From Echinometra lucunter (taxonomy: Eukaryota > Echinodermata > Echinoidea > Camarodonta > Echinometridae): a stretch of DNA of 64,000 nt. The position numbers and the translations under genes are program-made. Location: the NCBI GenBank assembly GCA_029962745.1, contig CM057165.1:258990-322989 (forward strand). The letters run 5' to 3'. The notes beneath the pieces are model-generated. The model saw nothing but the letters and a program-made list of their open reading frames with translations, was not told the DNA's origin and searched no databases. Position 1 is the first letter of the stretch. The number at the start of each line of letters is the position of its first letter. This document shows, piece after piece, positions 1 to 12,395 of the stretch.

Positions 1-1
1 G

Positions 2-2671
2 GAGAGTTATGCAGTCTCCATGGCAACGACCTATGAAGCTGTAAGGTCAGGGGTCAAGGAGGCAGCTGTTGTTGGAGGAACCATCGAGGTGCTGCTTAGG
101 GAGAAGTTATCAAGGCTTGCACAGGTAGGGACAAGCACCTTCTTTTTGTTTGTCTGAACCAGGGCCATTTCATGTAAATTATTATGATACTTCATGCACA
201 CCTCCAACCCAACTCCAAACTGACTTCAAACCAACTGACTGTTAGTCATTCATTGTAACGTAATTTTTGTTAGGTTGTTTTTCTTGTGAATAACTTATAC
301 CAACTGCCATGCTTCTCTAACAAAAGTATTCAACAAAATACAGTTATTTCTACAATGATTCTTTTTCTCCAAGTACTGAGGAACTGGAAGGATGTTAGCC
401 CGTATAAACATTATGGTGAATACACCTCTGGCTTTATGTTTCACTGGGAAAAATTATTCATTGGGAAACAAGAATTTTGGTCTTTATAGACAGGTGGTCT
501 TATTTGGTGCTCACTAAAGCAGGTTTGACAGTATATGACATCTGAGAGAGAACCCTTCATTATCCTTTTCTTTAATCTTCTCTGTACCTCATAGGCGGTA
601 GAGGAAAGTAGCCCCCACTCTCGAGGGGAGGTGGAGAGTGAAGACCACGCCCTGCTTACCACCCTTTCACGTGATGTGAAGCGCTTGATGAAGCTTCTGG
701 ATACCAGTCGACGTCACCTGGTTAACTTCTGGATGACGGATCGTCTAGTGCAGCAACACTCTCAGAGTGATGAGGTCAAGGTAAGGAGCACCTTTGTTCA
801 TAGTTTCTAGTTATTTTAGACTTTGATGAAACTCATAGAATATCTCAAAATGTGTCCATACCTACTATCAGTATTGCCACTGTCATTTGTCCGCCCCCCC
901 CCCCAAAAAAAAATCATTAAACATCAGATGAAAATTTACCCTTGTCGATGAATTGTCTCATGGATTTCCAGAAACTCGCAAAATAAACAGACAATTTCTG
1001 GCATACATCTTCCTCTTTTAATTACGTTGTTGTAAATGAGAAATACATTGCCAAAAATCAATACATACATGAACCATCAAGCTAGTACTGGTAATATGAA
1101 TTGTGCACATATGCCAAATTACTCTTAACCCATTCGTGACAGAGGGTCCACATTTTGTGGTTTGGTTTAATAACTTTGATGCAAAGCCCTAAAAATCATA
1201 TCAAATACATGAGGAGAAAGAGCAAAAGAATTCTACACTTACTGTGCCCATTTTTGTTGCATTAATATTTGTTGTTTGATGCTGAAATGTTTTAAAAGGA
1301 AAATAAGCATTAAAATCCTTAAATTGGCAATGCGATGAAAATGTGAAAATCACTGTTTTTCCCTACAAATTGGCAACTTTATGACTTCTCATCATACATT
1401 CTGTCAATTTATATTTATCTCAGATACATGATGTTTTATAAGAAAAATGTAGCAATAAATGAAAAATGTTGGTGTTGCCAATTTGAAGAATGAAAGCTGA
1501 TCAAATTAGGCTTTAAATAATTCCTGTCACGAATAAACAGATGTCACTCCACCTCATCATGCTTGTTTAACGATGTTACTGAAAACAACTTCATTATTTT
1601 CATTGATCCCTATTCCTTTTGATTCTGTTATGCTATTCTTTATTTTCCATTTCTTCCTATTTCTTCCTATCTTTGTTTCTTAGTCTGATCTTTTCATTTA
1701 TAGATTAGATGTTTGGGGGATACCCTTGAAACATTTTTAATGATTGCTTTTCTATTTTCCAGGAGCTGAGAAAACGGCTTGGTGCTCAAGAGAAATTGAT
1801 GAAGGAAGCTAGGGATAGACTAGCAGCAACCAATAGAGAGAAAGAGAGTATGGAGGATGCTATTATCAAGCAGTGTAAGTATAAGAACAAATCATTAGCA
1901 ACTTTTTAACATTGCCGTATATTCATGTCAAAGCCTATTCCCAGGTGAACCTTTAATTATTATTATTTTTTTTTACCTGATAAACTTTAACATTGAAGAA
2001 ATTTCTGTAATAGAATTTTCAATGCAATTATGGATTTTTGTGCCTTTTATCTTGCAAGGAAAGTTCTTATGAATTTTCGAAAATTTTTGTCATTGAATTT
2101 ATTAAATTGAAATATTGTGTTCTGCACTTCATGATGAAAATATCTTTCTGCTGCAAGTGATAAATCTAAGTTTAAATTAGCTTGATTCAATCTTAACAGT
2201 GTAGAGGGAAACCACATTGACAGCAGTGGATTTTAATACACTTTGAACAAAGGGAATCTTGCATTACACCAGGGGGGTGTTTCACAAAGTTTTAAGTTTG
2301 ACTTGAAATCAGGCATAAGCGTCCAGATAATGTGTAAGTACTAAATAATGCGTAACTTCTTACCCAAAGAGTGAATTTGTGAAACAGACTTAGCCAGCCA
2401 ATGTGAATCAGACTTACACTAGGTTGGACTTCACAAAATGGTATGTAAGTTTGACTAGATTTAAGTGCAACCTTTATGAAACACCCCCTGGTTTTTTTTT
2501 TAGAGATATTCACTGTTGATTTTTTAATCCCTTCATTGCCACTGGTTTAATGATGCACTTGATTTTTCTTTTCTTTTTCTTTTGATTTTTCTTTCTTTTT
2601 CTACAACAGTGTGCAAGACACACAAAGTCATCAAAAAAGCCAAAGGCAACCTACAGACGGTAGAGGCATAA
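2..2671 (+). CDS. C-terminal four exons of an unrecognised helical / coiled-coil protein
   Basis: Four exons can be joined with consistent phase: 2-124, 595-780, 1763-1874 and 2610-2671 (stop TAA at 2669-2671). The donors are gtaggg, gtaagg and gtaagt. The acceptors are ctcatag, attttccag and ctacaacag. The 160 visible residues are highly charged (many K, R, E, Q, D) and contain heptad-like leucines, for example LLREKLSRLAQ, LSRDVKRLMKLLDTSRRHL and ELRKRLGAQEKLMKEARDRL. They end in GNLQTVEA. No catalytic motif, signal peptide or membrane segment is seen, so a cytoplasmic scaffold or coiled-coil protein is an inference. The 5' part lies left of the window. I do not recognise the family. A protein search with the joined exons would settle it. 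That this is a real coding gene is well supported by open frames, phase and splice sites. Confidence 0.75.
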
Positions 2672-4837
2672 GGTCATAACAACCAACTTAGCAACATCAG
2701 AAGCATAAGGTCACAATAATCACCTCATGCACCAAGAGCAAATTAAAGATGTACAAACACATTTTAGATGTTAGGATGCACATAAAATTGAGGGCAAAAA
2801 CAGGTGTATGACACGTGTACATTATTTGATTAGCGGTCTTTCTCTTTCATACAATACTCAGTTTCAAAAATTGCCAGGAGTATATTTTCAACTTTTCTAA
2901 TTATTTTTGTACACTTGCACTCACAAATAGGAAATGGAAAACAAATCTGTGATGAATTTTTATGAAATCTGCAAGTTAATAAGCATTCCAATCATTGTTA
3001 ATTGTTAGTTGTTTTTTCAAATGTAGTCAAAAGTTGTTATCTTGTAGCATGGCAAGTGAGTTCCTCCTTTGTCAGGGAATACTGAATATATTTGCCCTCC
3101 CATTGGGAGAAAAAAACAACCTGTCCTCACATAAATACTTTTAATACAGGTAGACTTTTTATAGTAAACAAACTTTTAAGCAGAACTATCATATATGCCG
3201 ATCAAGAATGCTCTTTGAAATGATACTTTTTGAGGGAAGAGTTCAGGGTTGGAAACATCCTTCTCATTTGAGAAAACAGAGCAATAGTGAAACAGATTTA
3301 GTAGCATGGTATGTACTAGATTTAAAATGATTGAGTCTTTCTGGTTTATGATTTCTTCTCAATCTTGCATTTGATCTCTGTTCCCTACCTGTCCATGAAA
3401 CGAGTAATGGTAAATGGATTTAAGATGTTATTGACGTATCCGTGGTTCACAAAGAATGCAATATTCAGGATATGATCACAGGCTTGACATTGGTTTGAAG
3501 TTGTTTTGTGTGATCATATGTTTCTCCCATTTCCAGGTATGACTTTCTCAAAGGCCAAGTATACAGGGAGTAAAACTGTACATGTACTGGAAATCTTTGA
3601 ATATGTGGGTTAGTAAGAAATATTTTGAGAATTTTTCGGCAATGAAATGACAGAGAACCTGTAATTTATCAATTACAATTCTTGTCAGGACGAAATTTGT
3701 ATAGTAAATTGTAAAGAATCAACCTTTTCTTCATAGTCTAATAGCGATATCCATCCTCCCACTTTTTACCTGGCTGTTTTGTCGCTAGCTACAAAATTGA
3801 CATTTTTTGAAAAGAAGGTATGAAGAGACCAACCTGTGTGTAAAAATACAAAGAAAAGGACACATGTAAATATATCTTACTTTGTTCACATGCAATGATA
3901 GTTAATTACAGAAGGTGATAAATTGTGAAATTAACAGTATTAGATATGGAATGTAGCCCTCTGTATTTGATCATTTTAATATTGGTCCTTTTAGATGAAT
4001 AAGGGAAGTTTTTGCAATATTTCATGTACAAAGGAAGTTGTGATTGTAAATAGGAATTTAGGATCATAATGTATTTTGTTCCTGTATATTCTCTTTTTTT
4101 TTTTTTCTTTTTCACACTGGAGTGAATATTGATAAATGTTGAAACATGCCACACTAATGCCTTGGCCCCTTGGGGAGTTTTTTTTTTTTAGGTGCATGAA
4201 ATATGCATACTATTTCATAACTGGTGCATTTTTACAACTTTTCACACTTCACCAATATGATCTAATGGTATTGAACAAAATTTGATTTTGAAAATTTAGA
4301 CTGCACATGAACAAAAATCTGGGTGCCTACATTGTGGACATTTTTTAAAACACCATTTTATAAATTTTTCAATTGTATTTCATTCCAAAACATGCAATCA
4401 ACTTTTTAAATATGCTAGTGTCTCACTTCTAGAGCTATTTTGCAGTTTTAAAAACTTGCTAAAATTGCACCTGACAACGGAAAATTGTTTGAAACTCCAG
4501 AAATGTAAAGTTGAGTGTTTAGTATTATGTGCTAGGGACCTTTGTGGATTATAACAAAATTCAGCTAATTGTATATAGTGCCAAATGAATTGAATGAAAT
4601 AGGTTTTTAGTCTGTTTTAAAGATGTCATTGTACATTTTTTTATTTGCAGATTTCATGATTGCGTTTTAGTGGTTGTGTAATACCTGTATATTTAATTCT
4701 GTGTATAGTGAGAAGGTATTGTGCATAGGCAAGTCCAAGATGATCACAAATGTGCAGTAAAAATGCTGTGAAAGCCATAATTGCAGAGGTGTGTCGACTC
4801 TTTTATTAAAAAGTTGTCTCTCATTATCTTGTCACAT
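2672..4837. other. 3' UTR / intergenic DNA after the first gene
   Basis: No exon or transposon ends that I can support. The first part is probably the 3' UTR of the upstream gene. The rest is AT-rich with homopolymer runs (poly-T near 4090 and 4182). The boundary with duplicated unit A lies at or before 4838, but its exact position is hidden because the matching start of unit B falls in the 500 N gap. Confidence 0.4.
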
Positions 4838-4879
4838 TTCAAGTCATGTATTTGTGATGAATTGAACTTGAAAACCAAG

Positions 4880-5068
4880 CAGGGAAAAAAAATACATGGG
4901 GGCTCAGGGCGAATTTCCCCCCAAAATGCCAAAAAGAGCCATGGAAAACTAAAAAAGAGCCCCTGAAATTCTCATAAGGTCCAATGTTAACTGTGATACA
5001 ATGTAGAAAATTTAGGCTGGTGGGCTCAAAAAGTAGCCCTGGAAAAATATTAATTATTTTTTTCACTG
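4880..5068. mobile_element. hAT-like MITE, copy in unit A
   Basis: A 189 bp element with ends CAGGGAAAAAAAATA and TATTTTTTTCACTG, flanked by near-identical 8 bp repeats AAACCAAG (4872-4879) and AAACTAAG (5069-5076). An 8 bp target duplication with CAG/CTG ends is typical of hAT transposons. No transposase is encoded. Copies sit at 13973-14161 (unit B) and, in the other orientation, in 29561-29746. Confidence 0.6.
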
Positions 5069-5429
5069 AAACTAAGTATTTTTGTTGTTGTTAATGAAGA
5101 GAAAAATAATGAATGAAGGATAGAGAGAGCTAAGGAATGAGTGCAAGATTTAGAAGAAATGAAAGAAAATTTGGGAAGAGTAATAAACACAAAATTGTTT
5201 TATCCATGACAAATTATCAGTATACAACCGTTTGCTATAAATGAAGGTGAAATGCAACACATTGAAAAAGACATCATAATCATGTATATTTCCATAAAAT
5301 CACTGTGTCACTTGATCACTTCTCATCAATCTATTCCATCCATTTCAGTGAACCAGTCACCAATGAAAGTAAATGGCATGACACAGCATAACCATACATA
5401 TAGGTGGCAATCCCTGAGGGGACAGAGAA

Positions 5430-6640
5430 CTACATGTAATTCCCCCCCCCCCCCTCCCTCGAGTTTTATGGCTTAATTTTTCTATTCTATTAGCATTTTA
5501 ATTGATTTTGTATCTCTGAACCTATGCAAAAGGTAAATGTCATGGAAATAAATTATCAAACTTGTTAATTTAGGGGAGATGTGTATACATGCATCTTCAG
5601 GGCGCTTTTTCCCCGTGCGAGGTTACTATTTGTCGGCAGTTCATCTGAACTGTCAGAAATCTATAGGCCTGCGGAAACGTTATTTCAAGACTTGCAAGTC
5701 TAAATCTATCGTCCCACTGTTTCCAGATATTCACTCATACAAAAATAGGGGGAAAAAAAGGAAATAATATTGTAAAAGAGAAAGAGAAAGCAAAAAGATG
5801 AATGAAAATAAAGGAAAAACCTGCAAGAGCTCTCTCACTTTGCTCTCTTGTATTTCGAATATCTTGACCAGTTCCAGTTATGGCACTTTTCATTAGAAAG
5901 GAATAAGTGTTCATCTTATCCCTCTATCCAATTTATGTGCTACTCTTCTACTCATAAAATGTTAGTTAACTTCAAGGATTTGAGTGACAAGTTGGCCTAT
6001 AAATAGATGAATTTTCAGAAACTGATTTATGTTGGTGGCCTAGTTCTTTGTTTCCGTCCTACCCTCCCCCCCCCCCCCCCCCCCCCTCACCTCGTTACAT
6101 GAAATCACCACCACCGGAATTCAAGGGGTGGTACAGCAATATAACGTGGTATGACTTGAAAGTAACTCTAAAAATGACATGCTGTGCCCCCCCCGGTTCG
6201 GATCGACACCCAGGCCCTTTGGCACTGTATCTCTCTGATTCTCTCCTCTTCATAATCATCTCATTGCCCTCATTCTTTAATCTCTCATTCCCATCTATCT
6301 GTTCTTCCTCTGGATTTAAGTCTCCTTGTTAATCTTCTCTTTGGCATGTTTTCTTTCATCTTTTTTTTTTTCTCTTGTACATTGTATTTTTTTTTCTCCC
6401 TTCCTCATATCTTCTCATCTCTCCCTCTCCTCTCATATATCTGTCATCTCTCATGCTATATCCTTGTATCTCACTGTAACCCCCCCCCCCTTCTCTCTTC
6501 TCTTTCTGTCCGGATTCTCTCACAGGCAGTATCTTCTCTCGACCATTCTCTTGCTTCACTCATTATATTTTCCTTGTTGAAATCGCTACCTTCAATTACT
6601 AGTAATGTATACGTTTACCAGAGAATAGTAGAACAAAATG
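5430..6640. repeat. Homopolymer and pyrimidine-rich stretch shared by both units
   Basis: Runs of C (5443-5454, 6067-6086, 6188-6195, 6481-6490) and long TC-rich tracts, with the equivalent stretch in unit B at 14515-15760. Short open frames here are products of low-complexity sequence. No gene is supported. Confidence 0.5.
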
Positions 6641-6810
6641 CAACAGAATGTAGACTATAGTTAAGCATCGTTGATATGAAATTCTAATATCAGTGCAGCG
6701 ATACAAATGGCAAATAACACTCAGTGAATTATATTTAGTTTACAATTAATTCATCTAATACAAATGGCAATGCTGAAAATCAAAACATTAAATATCAATT
6801 TAGAAATTTA

Positions 6811-7180
6811 TACTGCTTTCACACCTAGGTACGGTCGCTGCGAGCGGTCGCTGCGACCGATGAAATCATAGTGTGAAAGCATTTCATCGGTCGCTGCGAC
6901 CGATCGTTTTGGTCAAAAACGATCGGTCGCTGAGTACGGTCGGTGAGGTACTTCAGCGATCGATCGCGACCGATGCAAGCTAGATGTGAAAGCACATCGT
7001 ACTCAGCGACCGATCGAAATGCAATGACCCCCCATACATGCCTACGCACTATCTCTACTTCCGCTTCCGGCTAGGTCAGCTATACAGCGACCGATCGCTC
7101 TGGGCCTGACCAAATTTTGACGGAGGTGTGAAAGCACGTCCGATCGGTCGCAGCGACCGTACCTTGGTGTGAAAGCAGTA
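6811..7180. mobile_element. PIF/Harbinger-type MITE with TTA target duplication
   Basis: The terminal inverted repeat begins TACTGCTTTCACACC and ends GGTGTGAAAGCAGTA. The interior is rich in CGGTCGCTGCGACCGATC-type inverted repeats. The unit B paralogue has an undisrupted AAATTTAGAGAC near 15877, whereas here it reads AAATTTA-element-TTAGAGAC. TTA is therefore duplicated at 6808-6810 and 7181-7183. A 3 bp TTA/TAA duplication is the mark of PIF/Harbinger transposons. No coding capacity is seen. The element inserted after the A/B duplication, or was cleanly lost from B. Confidence 0.8.
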
Positions 7181-7489
7181 TTAGAGACATAAATGTACAA
7201 ACCATTAATTAGATATTCTGTATATATGTTACAAAGACAGATAAATGGAGTTCTCATCATATAAGAACAAAATAAATGCATCAAAAATATATCCACATAT
7301 GTAGAGAAAACTGTACATAACCAAAAATTCTAAGTTACAGTGCCAGTATTGCACAATGATATACTAGTATTTCATACAAACATTTCATGCATCCATGTAA
7401 AGAAATATTTGAAATGATAATTGCATGGAAAAAAGCTCAAAGACAAGGCTGTACATAACAATAACAAAAATAATATTTTTCAAAACTTT

Positions 7490-8370
7490 TTTTTTTTTAA
7501 ACCTAGGTTAGCTTCTTCAGTACTCTTCTCTTAGGCCCGCTTTAAAGGAGAATGCAACCCAGACATCAGTGTGCTTCCAGTGAATGAAGAAGAACAAGAA
7601 GAGTGAACAGTGAAAGTTTGTGCAAAATCGGACAATTTGTTCAAGAGTTATGAACTTTGAAAGTTTAAGTAAATCCTTATTATGGGGATCCTTGAATTGG
7701 CAACTTTGCCAGCATCTGTGATGTCATCGTGGACAACTCTCCATTCATTTTGTACATGGAATTTAACATTTTCTTTATTTTCAAGAAAAATAAAAATTCT
7801 TTTGCTTTATTGCTTGAGTATGGCATGGCTATATCAATTCTGCAAGCATTTTGGGAAGAATTATGTCGATTCCTGACTTGAAATTTCATATAAATCAATT
7901 TTTTTTTGAAAAAATATGTACAACATGAATGGAGAGTTGTCCACGATGACATCACAGATGCTGGCAAAGTTGCCAACTCAAGGATCCCCATAACAGGGAT
8001 TTACTGAAACTTTCAAAATTCATAAATTTTGAACGGATTGTCTGATTTTGCTCAAACTTTCACTGTTTACTCTTCTTGGTCATCTTTATTCACTAAGAGC
8101 ATGCTGATGCATGGGTTGCATTCTCCCTTAAATTTGGGCCCTCTTTAAGTTTTGTTTACCTAGTTAGCTTCTTCAGTACTCTTCTCTAAGAGGGCCCGCA
8201 TTAAATTTGGGCCCTCTTTAATTTTTTTTTTTTTTTTTACCTAGGTTAGCTTCTTCAGTACTCTTTTCTAAGAGGACCTGCTTTAAATATGGGCCCTCTT
8301 TAATGTTTTTTACCTAGGTTAGCTTCTTCAGTACTCTTCTCCAAGAGGGGCCTCTTTAAATTTGGTGCAT
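7490..8370. repeat. Tandem array of about 90 bp units, interrupted by a TTAA MITE
   Basis: Four units containing CCTAGGTTAGCTTCTTCAGT, then ACTCTTCTC, AAGAGGGCC and TTTAAATTTGGGCCCTC, start near 7501, 8157, 8237 and 8313. The first unit is split by the element at 7546-8127. Unit B keeps only one degenerate unit near 17265-17320, so the array expanded in unit A only or collapsed in B. Confidence 0.65.
7546..8127. mobile_element. Palindromic MITE with TTAA target duplication (copy 1)
   Basis: A 582 bp foldback element. The left end AGGAGAATGCAACCCAGAC mirrors the right end, whose reverse complement is GGGAGAATGCAACCCATGC. The arms (7546-7760 and 7905-8127) are nearly complementary, meeting around a short centre near 7830. 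TTAA flanks both ends (7542-7545 and 8128-8131), as for piggyBac-type transposition. The same element sits at 42091-42666, where an empty site confirms the TTAA duplication. No transposase is seen. Confidence 0.75.
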
Positions 8371-8830
8371 ATACAGATACATGCACAATAATCATGATAC
8401 AAAATTGTAGTTTACAGTGATGGAACTAACAAATAATGAAACAATATGATACAACTTTGTTAATGAGCAAATTTCCCTAAGTTGCTTAAAAGGAATAAAA
8501 GCACCTTCAGTCGCAATGACCATCAGGATTTTCCTCTTGACTTTATATAGGGAAGCATGATTGGGTCCACCCCAACAGTTTGACATATATCATTACAAAC
8601 CGATCTAAAATGGATTGTAATGAAGTCTGTATAAAAGTGAAAACTTGGCATTATGTCAAAAGACCAGCTGGGGTATACAACTAATGGGTTACCTCATTAA
8701 AAAAACAATAACATTATTTCAGGGTGATTCACTTTGGAAAAAAAGGAAATTGAAAATATTTGGTTGACATGGAACAGAATTAATTTCAGCCTACTTAGAT
8801 AATATTCCACATCTTACACACTCACATGTA

Positions 8831-9177
8831 CAGTCCGACCTCGCGTTGGGACAGGTGCCCATCTGTATAAGTGAAATTGCCGGATGTGAGAGTAATATAA
8901 TGGGACACCTTTTGTATGAAAATGTATAAGGTAGAACACTCTATTTGCTGTAAAATATCTATTTCCTTGGTGTTGTGGATAATTGCATGATCAATCATAT
9001 CTTTGTTTGTACGAGATGAAAATAAAATGAAATAAAATGGAAAATTGCCCACGATGTTTCCATCTCCCAGACTTTTAGGTGAATTGGTTGAAGAATATAA
9101 GAGGGAAGCAGGCCAGGAGACGCAGCCGGTTAATAGGAGTCCGGATAAATGAAGGCCGGATAAGCGAGGTCGGACTG
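8831..9177. mobile_element. pogo/Tc1-like MITE (unit A copy)
   Basis: A 347 bp element starting CAGTCCGACCTCGC and ending GCGAGGTCGGACTG, with TA on each side (8829-8830 and 9178-9179). The termini and TA duplication fit nonautonomous Tc1/mariner-pogo elements. The interior is noncoding. Two more copies lie in unit B (17779-18139 and 18856-19222). Confidence 0.65.
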
Positions 9178-9559
9178 TATGTAAATGACATCACAATAGA
9201 GTAATAATTGTTGGCACATATACTATACCTACAGTGTACTTGTATTTCACCTTGCAAATCCTTATACATAAGTAATAAAATGTAATTTCTTCACCTTGCA
9301 GATCCTTATAAATAAGTAAATGTAAATTCTTCTTTTCAATTAAAATTCAAAATAACACATCATTAATCATGAATACATATTTTTCAATGGTATGAAAGAT
9401 TTCTGATTTTTTTTCCCCCGAGATTGTACAGTGAATAGTCCAGGCCCAGCTCAGTATATATAATTGCATTTTAACCCTGATATAACAAGATTCCTGCTAT
9501 AACAAGGTAATTTTGATGGTCCCAAGGACCTCGTTATACTGTGTTTGTGCCTTTTTTGT

Positions 9560-9735
9560 AAAATGATTGCAATTTGCAAACATGCATAAAAGGAGTGCAT
9601 ACATTATCATTTTACCATAAGTTACCATGCTATACCAACATATGTGTCTCATATGCAAATATGTATAAAAGGAGTACATACATTATCATTTTACCATAAG
9701 TTACCATGCTATACCAACATATGTGTCTCACATAG
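9560..9735. repeat. Direct tandem duplication of about 85 bp
   Basis: The stretch TAAAAGGAGTGCATACATTA through CCAACATATGTGTCTCA is repeated once, at about 9586-9650 and 9665-9730, with one or two changes. Unit B has a single copy near 18394-18480. It is a local slippage-type duplication. Confidence 0.6.
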
Positions 9736-9740
9736 ACGCT

Positions 9741-10056
9741 CAGTCATGGGCTTTCATGGAGAATTTGACACCATGAGTGCTTACCCAGTAACATGTGTTA
9801 TCCATCACTATGACTTTTATGACCAACAGTTCTTATGTAATGCTCTGTATATTCCACCCTTTGCCCCATATGACAAAGTCATTATCTCACTTTCCCTGGC
9901 CAGAGAATGCCCCAAGCAGGCCGAAGAATGTTTATGATGGGACAGGTTGTTTTGTTGTGCTCCAGAAATGTAGCTCTATTACAGGTATTTCCATTGCTTT
10001 TCACAAAGTCTGGTGTCAGCAAATTATGATTCACTCCCCATGAAAGCCCACAACTG
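9741..10056. mobile_element. Short inverted-repeat insert present only in unit A
   Basis: A 316 bp insert with ends CAGTCATGGGCTTTCATGG and CCATGAAAGCCCACAACTG, which are inverted repeats with two mismatches. The unit B equivalent (near 18480-18500) lacks it. The exact target duplication cannot be read because the flanks have diverged. It is probably a nonautonomous DNA transposon. The overlapping short open frames have no homology I recognise. Confidence 0.5.
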
Positions 10057-11289
10057 AATGTCTTCAAGCAGTGGCAGAAGTCTATAAATATATTGCATCA
10101 TTCATGTATGCATGCATGTATACTAGGCACTTGGATAAATGCATTAAAATAAGTACAGTATTAAATGAACATCACTTAAATTTCAGTTATAATGTACAGT
10201 ACAATGGGGAAGATCTTTCTCATAAGGCACAATGTAATGATTTAAAACCAAAATAACAACTTTATAAGAGATCTAAGATCTTACTACAATGAAATTGAGA
10301 TGGCATTACAAATGAGATGAATACATTGTACCTAATATCAAAATTAACAAGAAATATATATAACATGTTTCTTTTCAAGATAGACAGCTTTTTATCCATA
10401 AGTATTTCACACTTAATGACAAAGAAACAAACCATTTTGATTTTACTACATTCACCTAAAGCCTAAACTCAACAAAACGGGCCTAACTTTTAAAGACAGT
10501 TGAGTACATAACTCTCTATGTGTCACAATCTATATTTCTCAACAGATGGCTTTACCAACATCTGCAAGGATTAGACTGTAACCTACTGTAACAGGTGATG
10601 AAGGTTTACCATGTAGTCAAATAAGAACAAGTGGTTTACTATGCAAAGATGTTACAATACAAAATCATACTTGCCAACCCTGCAAGTCAAGAAATTAAAC
10701 GAGTGATTAAGAAACTGTCAAAAACAGGGACATTCCTGAATTTCTTATATATTACTACAGACAGATTCTTCCAAAGATAGGGACATCAGGGTCATAGTTG
10801 GATGTTAAAATTTGAAGGAAAAAAAAAAATCTTGGTTGTTTTTGTTCATTTTCTATTTTCTATATTTCAGTTGGGGGGGGGGCAGTACTACCTTCAAGCC
10901 AATTGGTGAGTCTAGTTAGATTTTCAAGAAGATAAACTGGTCACTTGTAAGGTACTTTTATCTACCATTCACCTTCATAGTGCTCATGATGATTCAATAT
11001 TACCCCCACATGAGCACTTCCAATGGAAGAAGTATTCATTCCTACCAGGGTAACTGTTAATATGTACCAAAGTTGTGATTGACAAATGTGGATTAATATC
11101 TTGCATTATGACTTAAGTGCCATGCAAAGATTTGCACTATGGCTTACACATTTTTAGACTAGAGTTCAAACACTACTACAACACATCTAAATCATTTCTA
11201 TCTTGGAGCACTGTATATGTATCAAGCAAAGCACATTCAGAACTTCCACCTCAACATACTACTTTCAATGACACATTCCTTATCAGGAT
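10057..11289. other. Non-coding DNA downstream of Ig-like gene copy A
   Basis: The sequence is shared with unit B (about 19330-20860). It contains poly-A and poly-G runs (10820 and 10875). The stretch near 11080-11140 resembles the body of the tRNA-type SINE at 26365-26486. No gene is supported. Confidence 0.45.
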
Positions 11290-11295
11290 TTTATT
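11290..11295 (-). terminator. Poly(A) signal of Ig-like gene copy A
   Basis: TTTATT on the + strand reads AATAAA on the minus strand, about 70 bp past the stop codon. The same signal is kept in copy B at 20860-20865. Confidence 0.5.
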
Positions 11296-11364
11296 TTTCA
11301 TATCATTTGTACATGTGTAAGATCATATTTTGGAACGGTTAATGAAAAATAATTTCAAGAACAT

Positions 11365-12395
11365 TTATCTTGCTTCACTTTGTCTCAGATTCTCTAACTC
11401 CACTTCAGCAATGAATGATTTCTGTTCACCATTTACTATTTTACCATTTGCTGGCTTCTTTCGATGTCTCTTGAAATAACAGACTGCACCAGCAATGGAA
11501 ACAATAATAACCAAAATTAGGAAACAAACAACTACAATAAGTACAGTCATAGCTTTGCTGGAAATGTTCTGTTGGGAAGTAATTGTTGAACTTGTTAGGG
11601 CTTCAGTGTTACTATTAGTACGTGAAGTGGATTCCAATTCAATGTCTTTGATAGGGTGCTGGGAAAATGCTGGATATGGTATTGCAGTAGTAGGAGGACA
11701 AGGGTCTGTGACATCTGTCACTTCCTTATTCTGTATGGGATCCAATACAGAGTCCTTATATTCACATCTGTCTTTAATACGACTTACGGGATAAGAGCAG
11801 CAATACACCAAGTCTCCTAATTTAGCTAACAAAGTCTGACTTAGAGTTTCAGCATGTTGTTCAGGAGAATTCAATGGGGGATCTGTTTGCCATTTTGATA
11901 GCACATAATAAACCCTTTAATAGTCCTAATAGGAGCTGTACACTGCAGTCTGACCCAGTCTTGATGAATATGTTCCTCACTTAATGAACATGATGCCTTA
12001 CCAGGAGGATATTCAACAAGCAACAAAATTCTGTCATCTTCATATTGTGTGGGATCATGCTTGTATGCAGTGAGGATGTATCCACCTTGGTCATCTTTTG
12101 TGACAGGATTGATTGTAAGGTACAGAAAACAGATTTTACCATCAGTCTCATGTTCAAGCTTTAAATTGGAGGATGAGGGAGGAGCTGAACTCATAGAATC
12201 GTATAATGGGGCAGCATTGGCACGCCGAAGTGTGACTCTTGTACTGTTACAGGAATAGCTGAAATTGAGGAATGCTACATCTCCCTCTACCACATTCAAT
12301 GTTGTAATCTTACAATGAGTGAGTGTGGCTAACATAACCAAGACAAAGGCAACATATTTTGTTGGAATCCCTTTCATCTTCAAGAATATATTCAT
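11365..12395 (-). pseudogene. Ig-like type I membrane receptor, copy A (frameshifted)
   Basis: This is a paralogue of the open gene at 20961-21962. The first half (start at 12395, MNIFLKMKGIPTK) holds a signal peptide, a first Ig-like domain and the beginning of a second. It runs off frame at CYQNGKQIPH near 11880. The second half (11365-about 11900, minus) continues from ETLSQTLLAKLGDLVYCC through a Thr/Ser-rich stalk, a membrane helix (LIVVVCFLILVIIVSIAG) and a basic tail ending ENLRQSEAR. Aligned with copy B, copy A lacks one base between about 11876 and 11890, which explains the break. It could be a genuine pseudogene or a one-base assembly error. Its tail is 12 residues longer than that of copy B. 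The ligand is unknown. Confidence 0.8.

Noticed and set aside
6048..6660. Pro-, Ser- and Phe-rich open frames
   Set aside because: Low-complexity TC- and C-rich sequence. The frame is not kept in the unit B copy.
6812..7180. Clustered CGGTCG motifs as a transcription-factor platform
   Set aside because: They are explained by the internal inverted repeats of a MITE whose ends are proved by an empty site.
9644..10043. Two overlapping open frames of 80-97 codons
   Set aside because: They cross the boundary of a unit A-specific inverted-repeat insert, are absent from unit B and have no recognisable domain.
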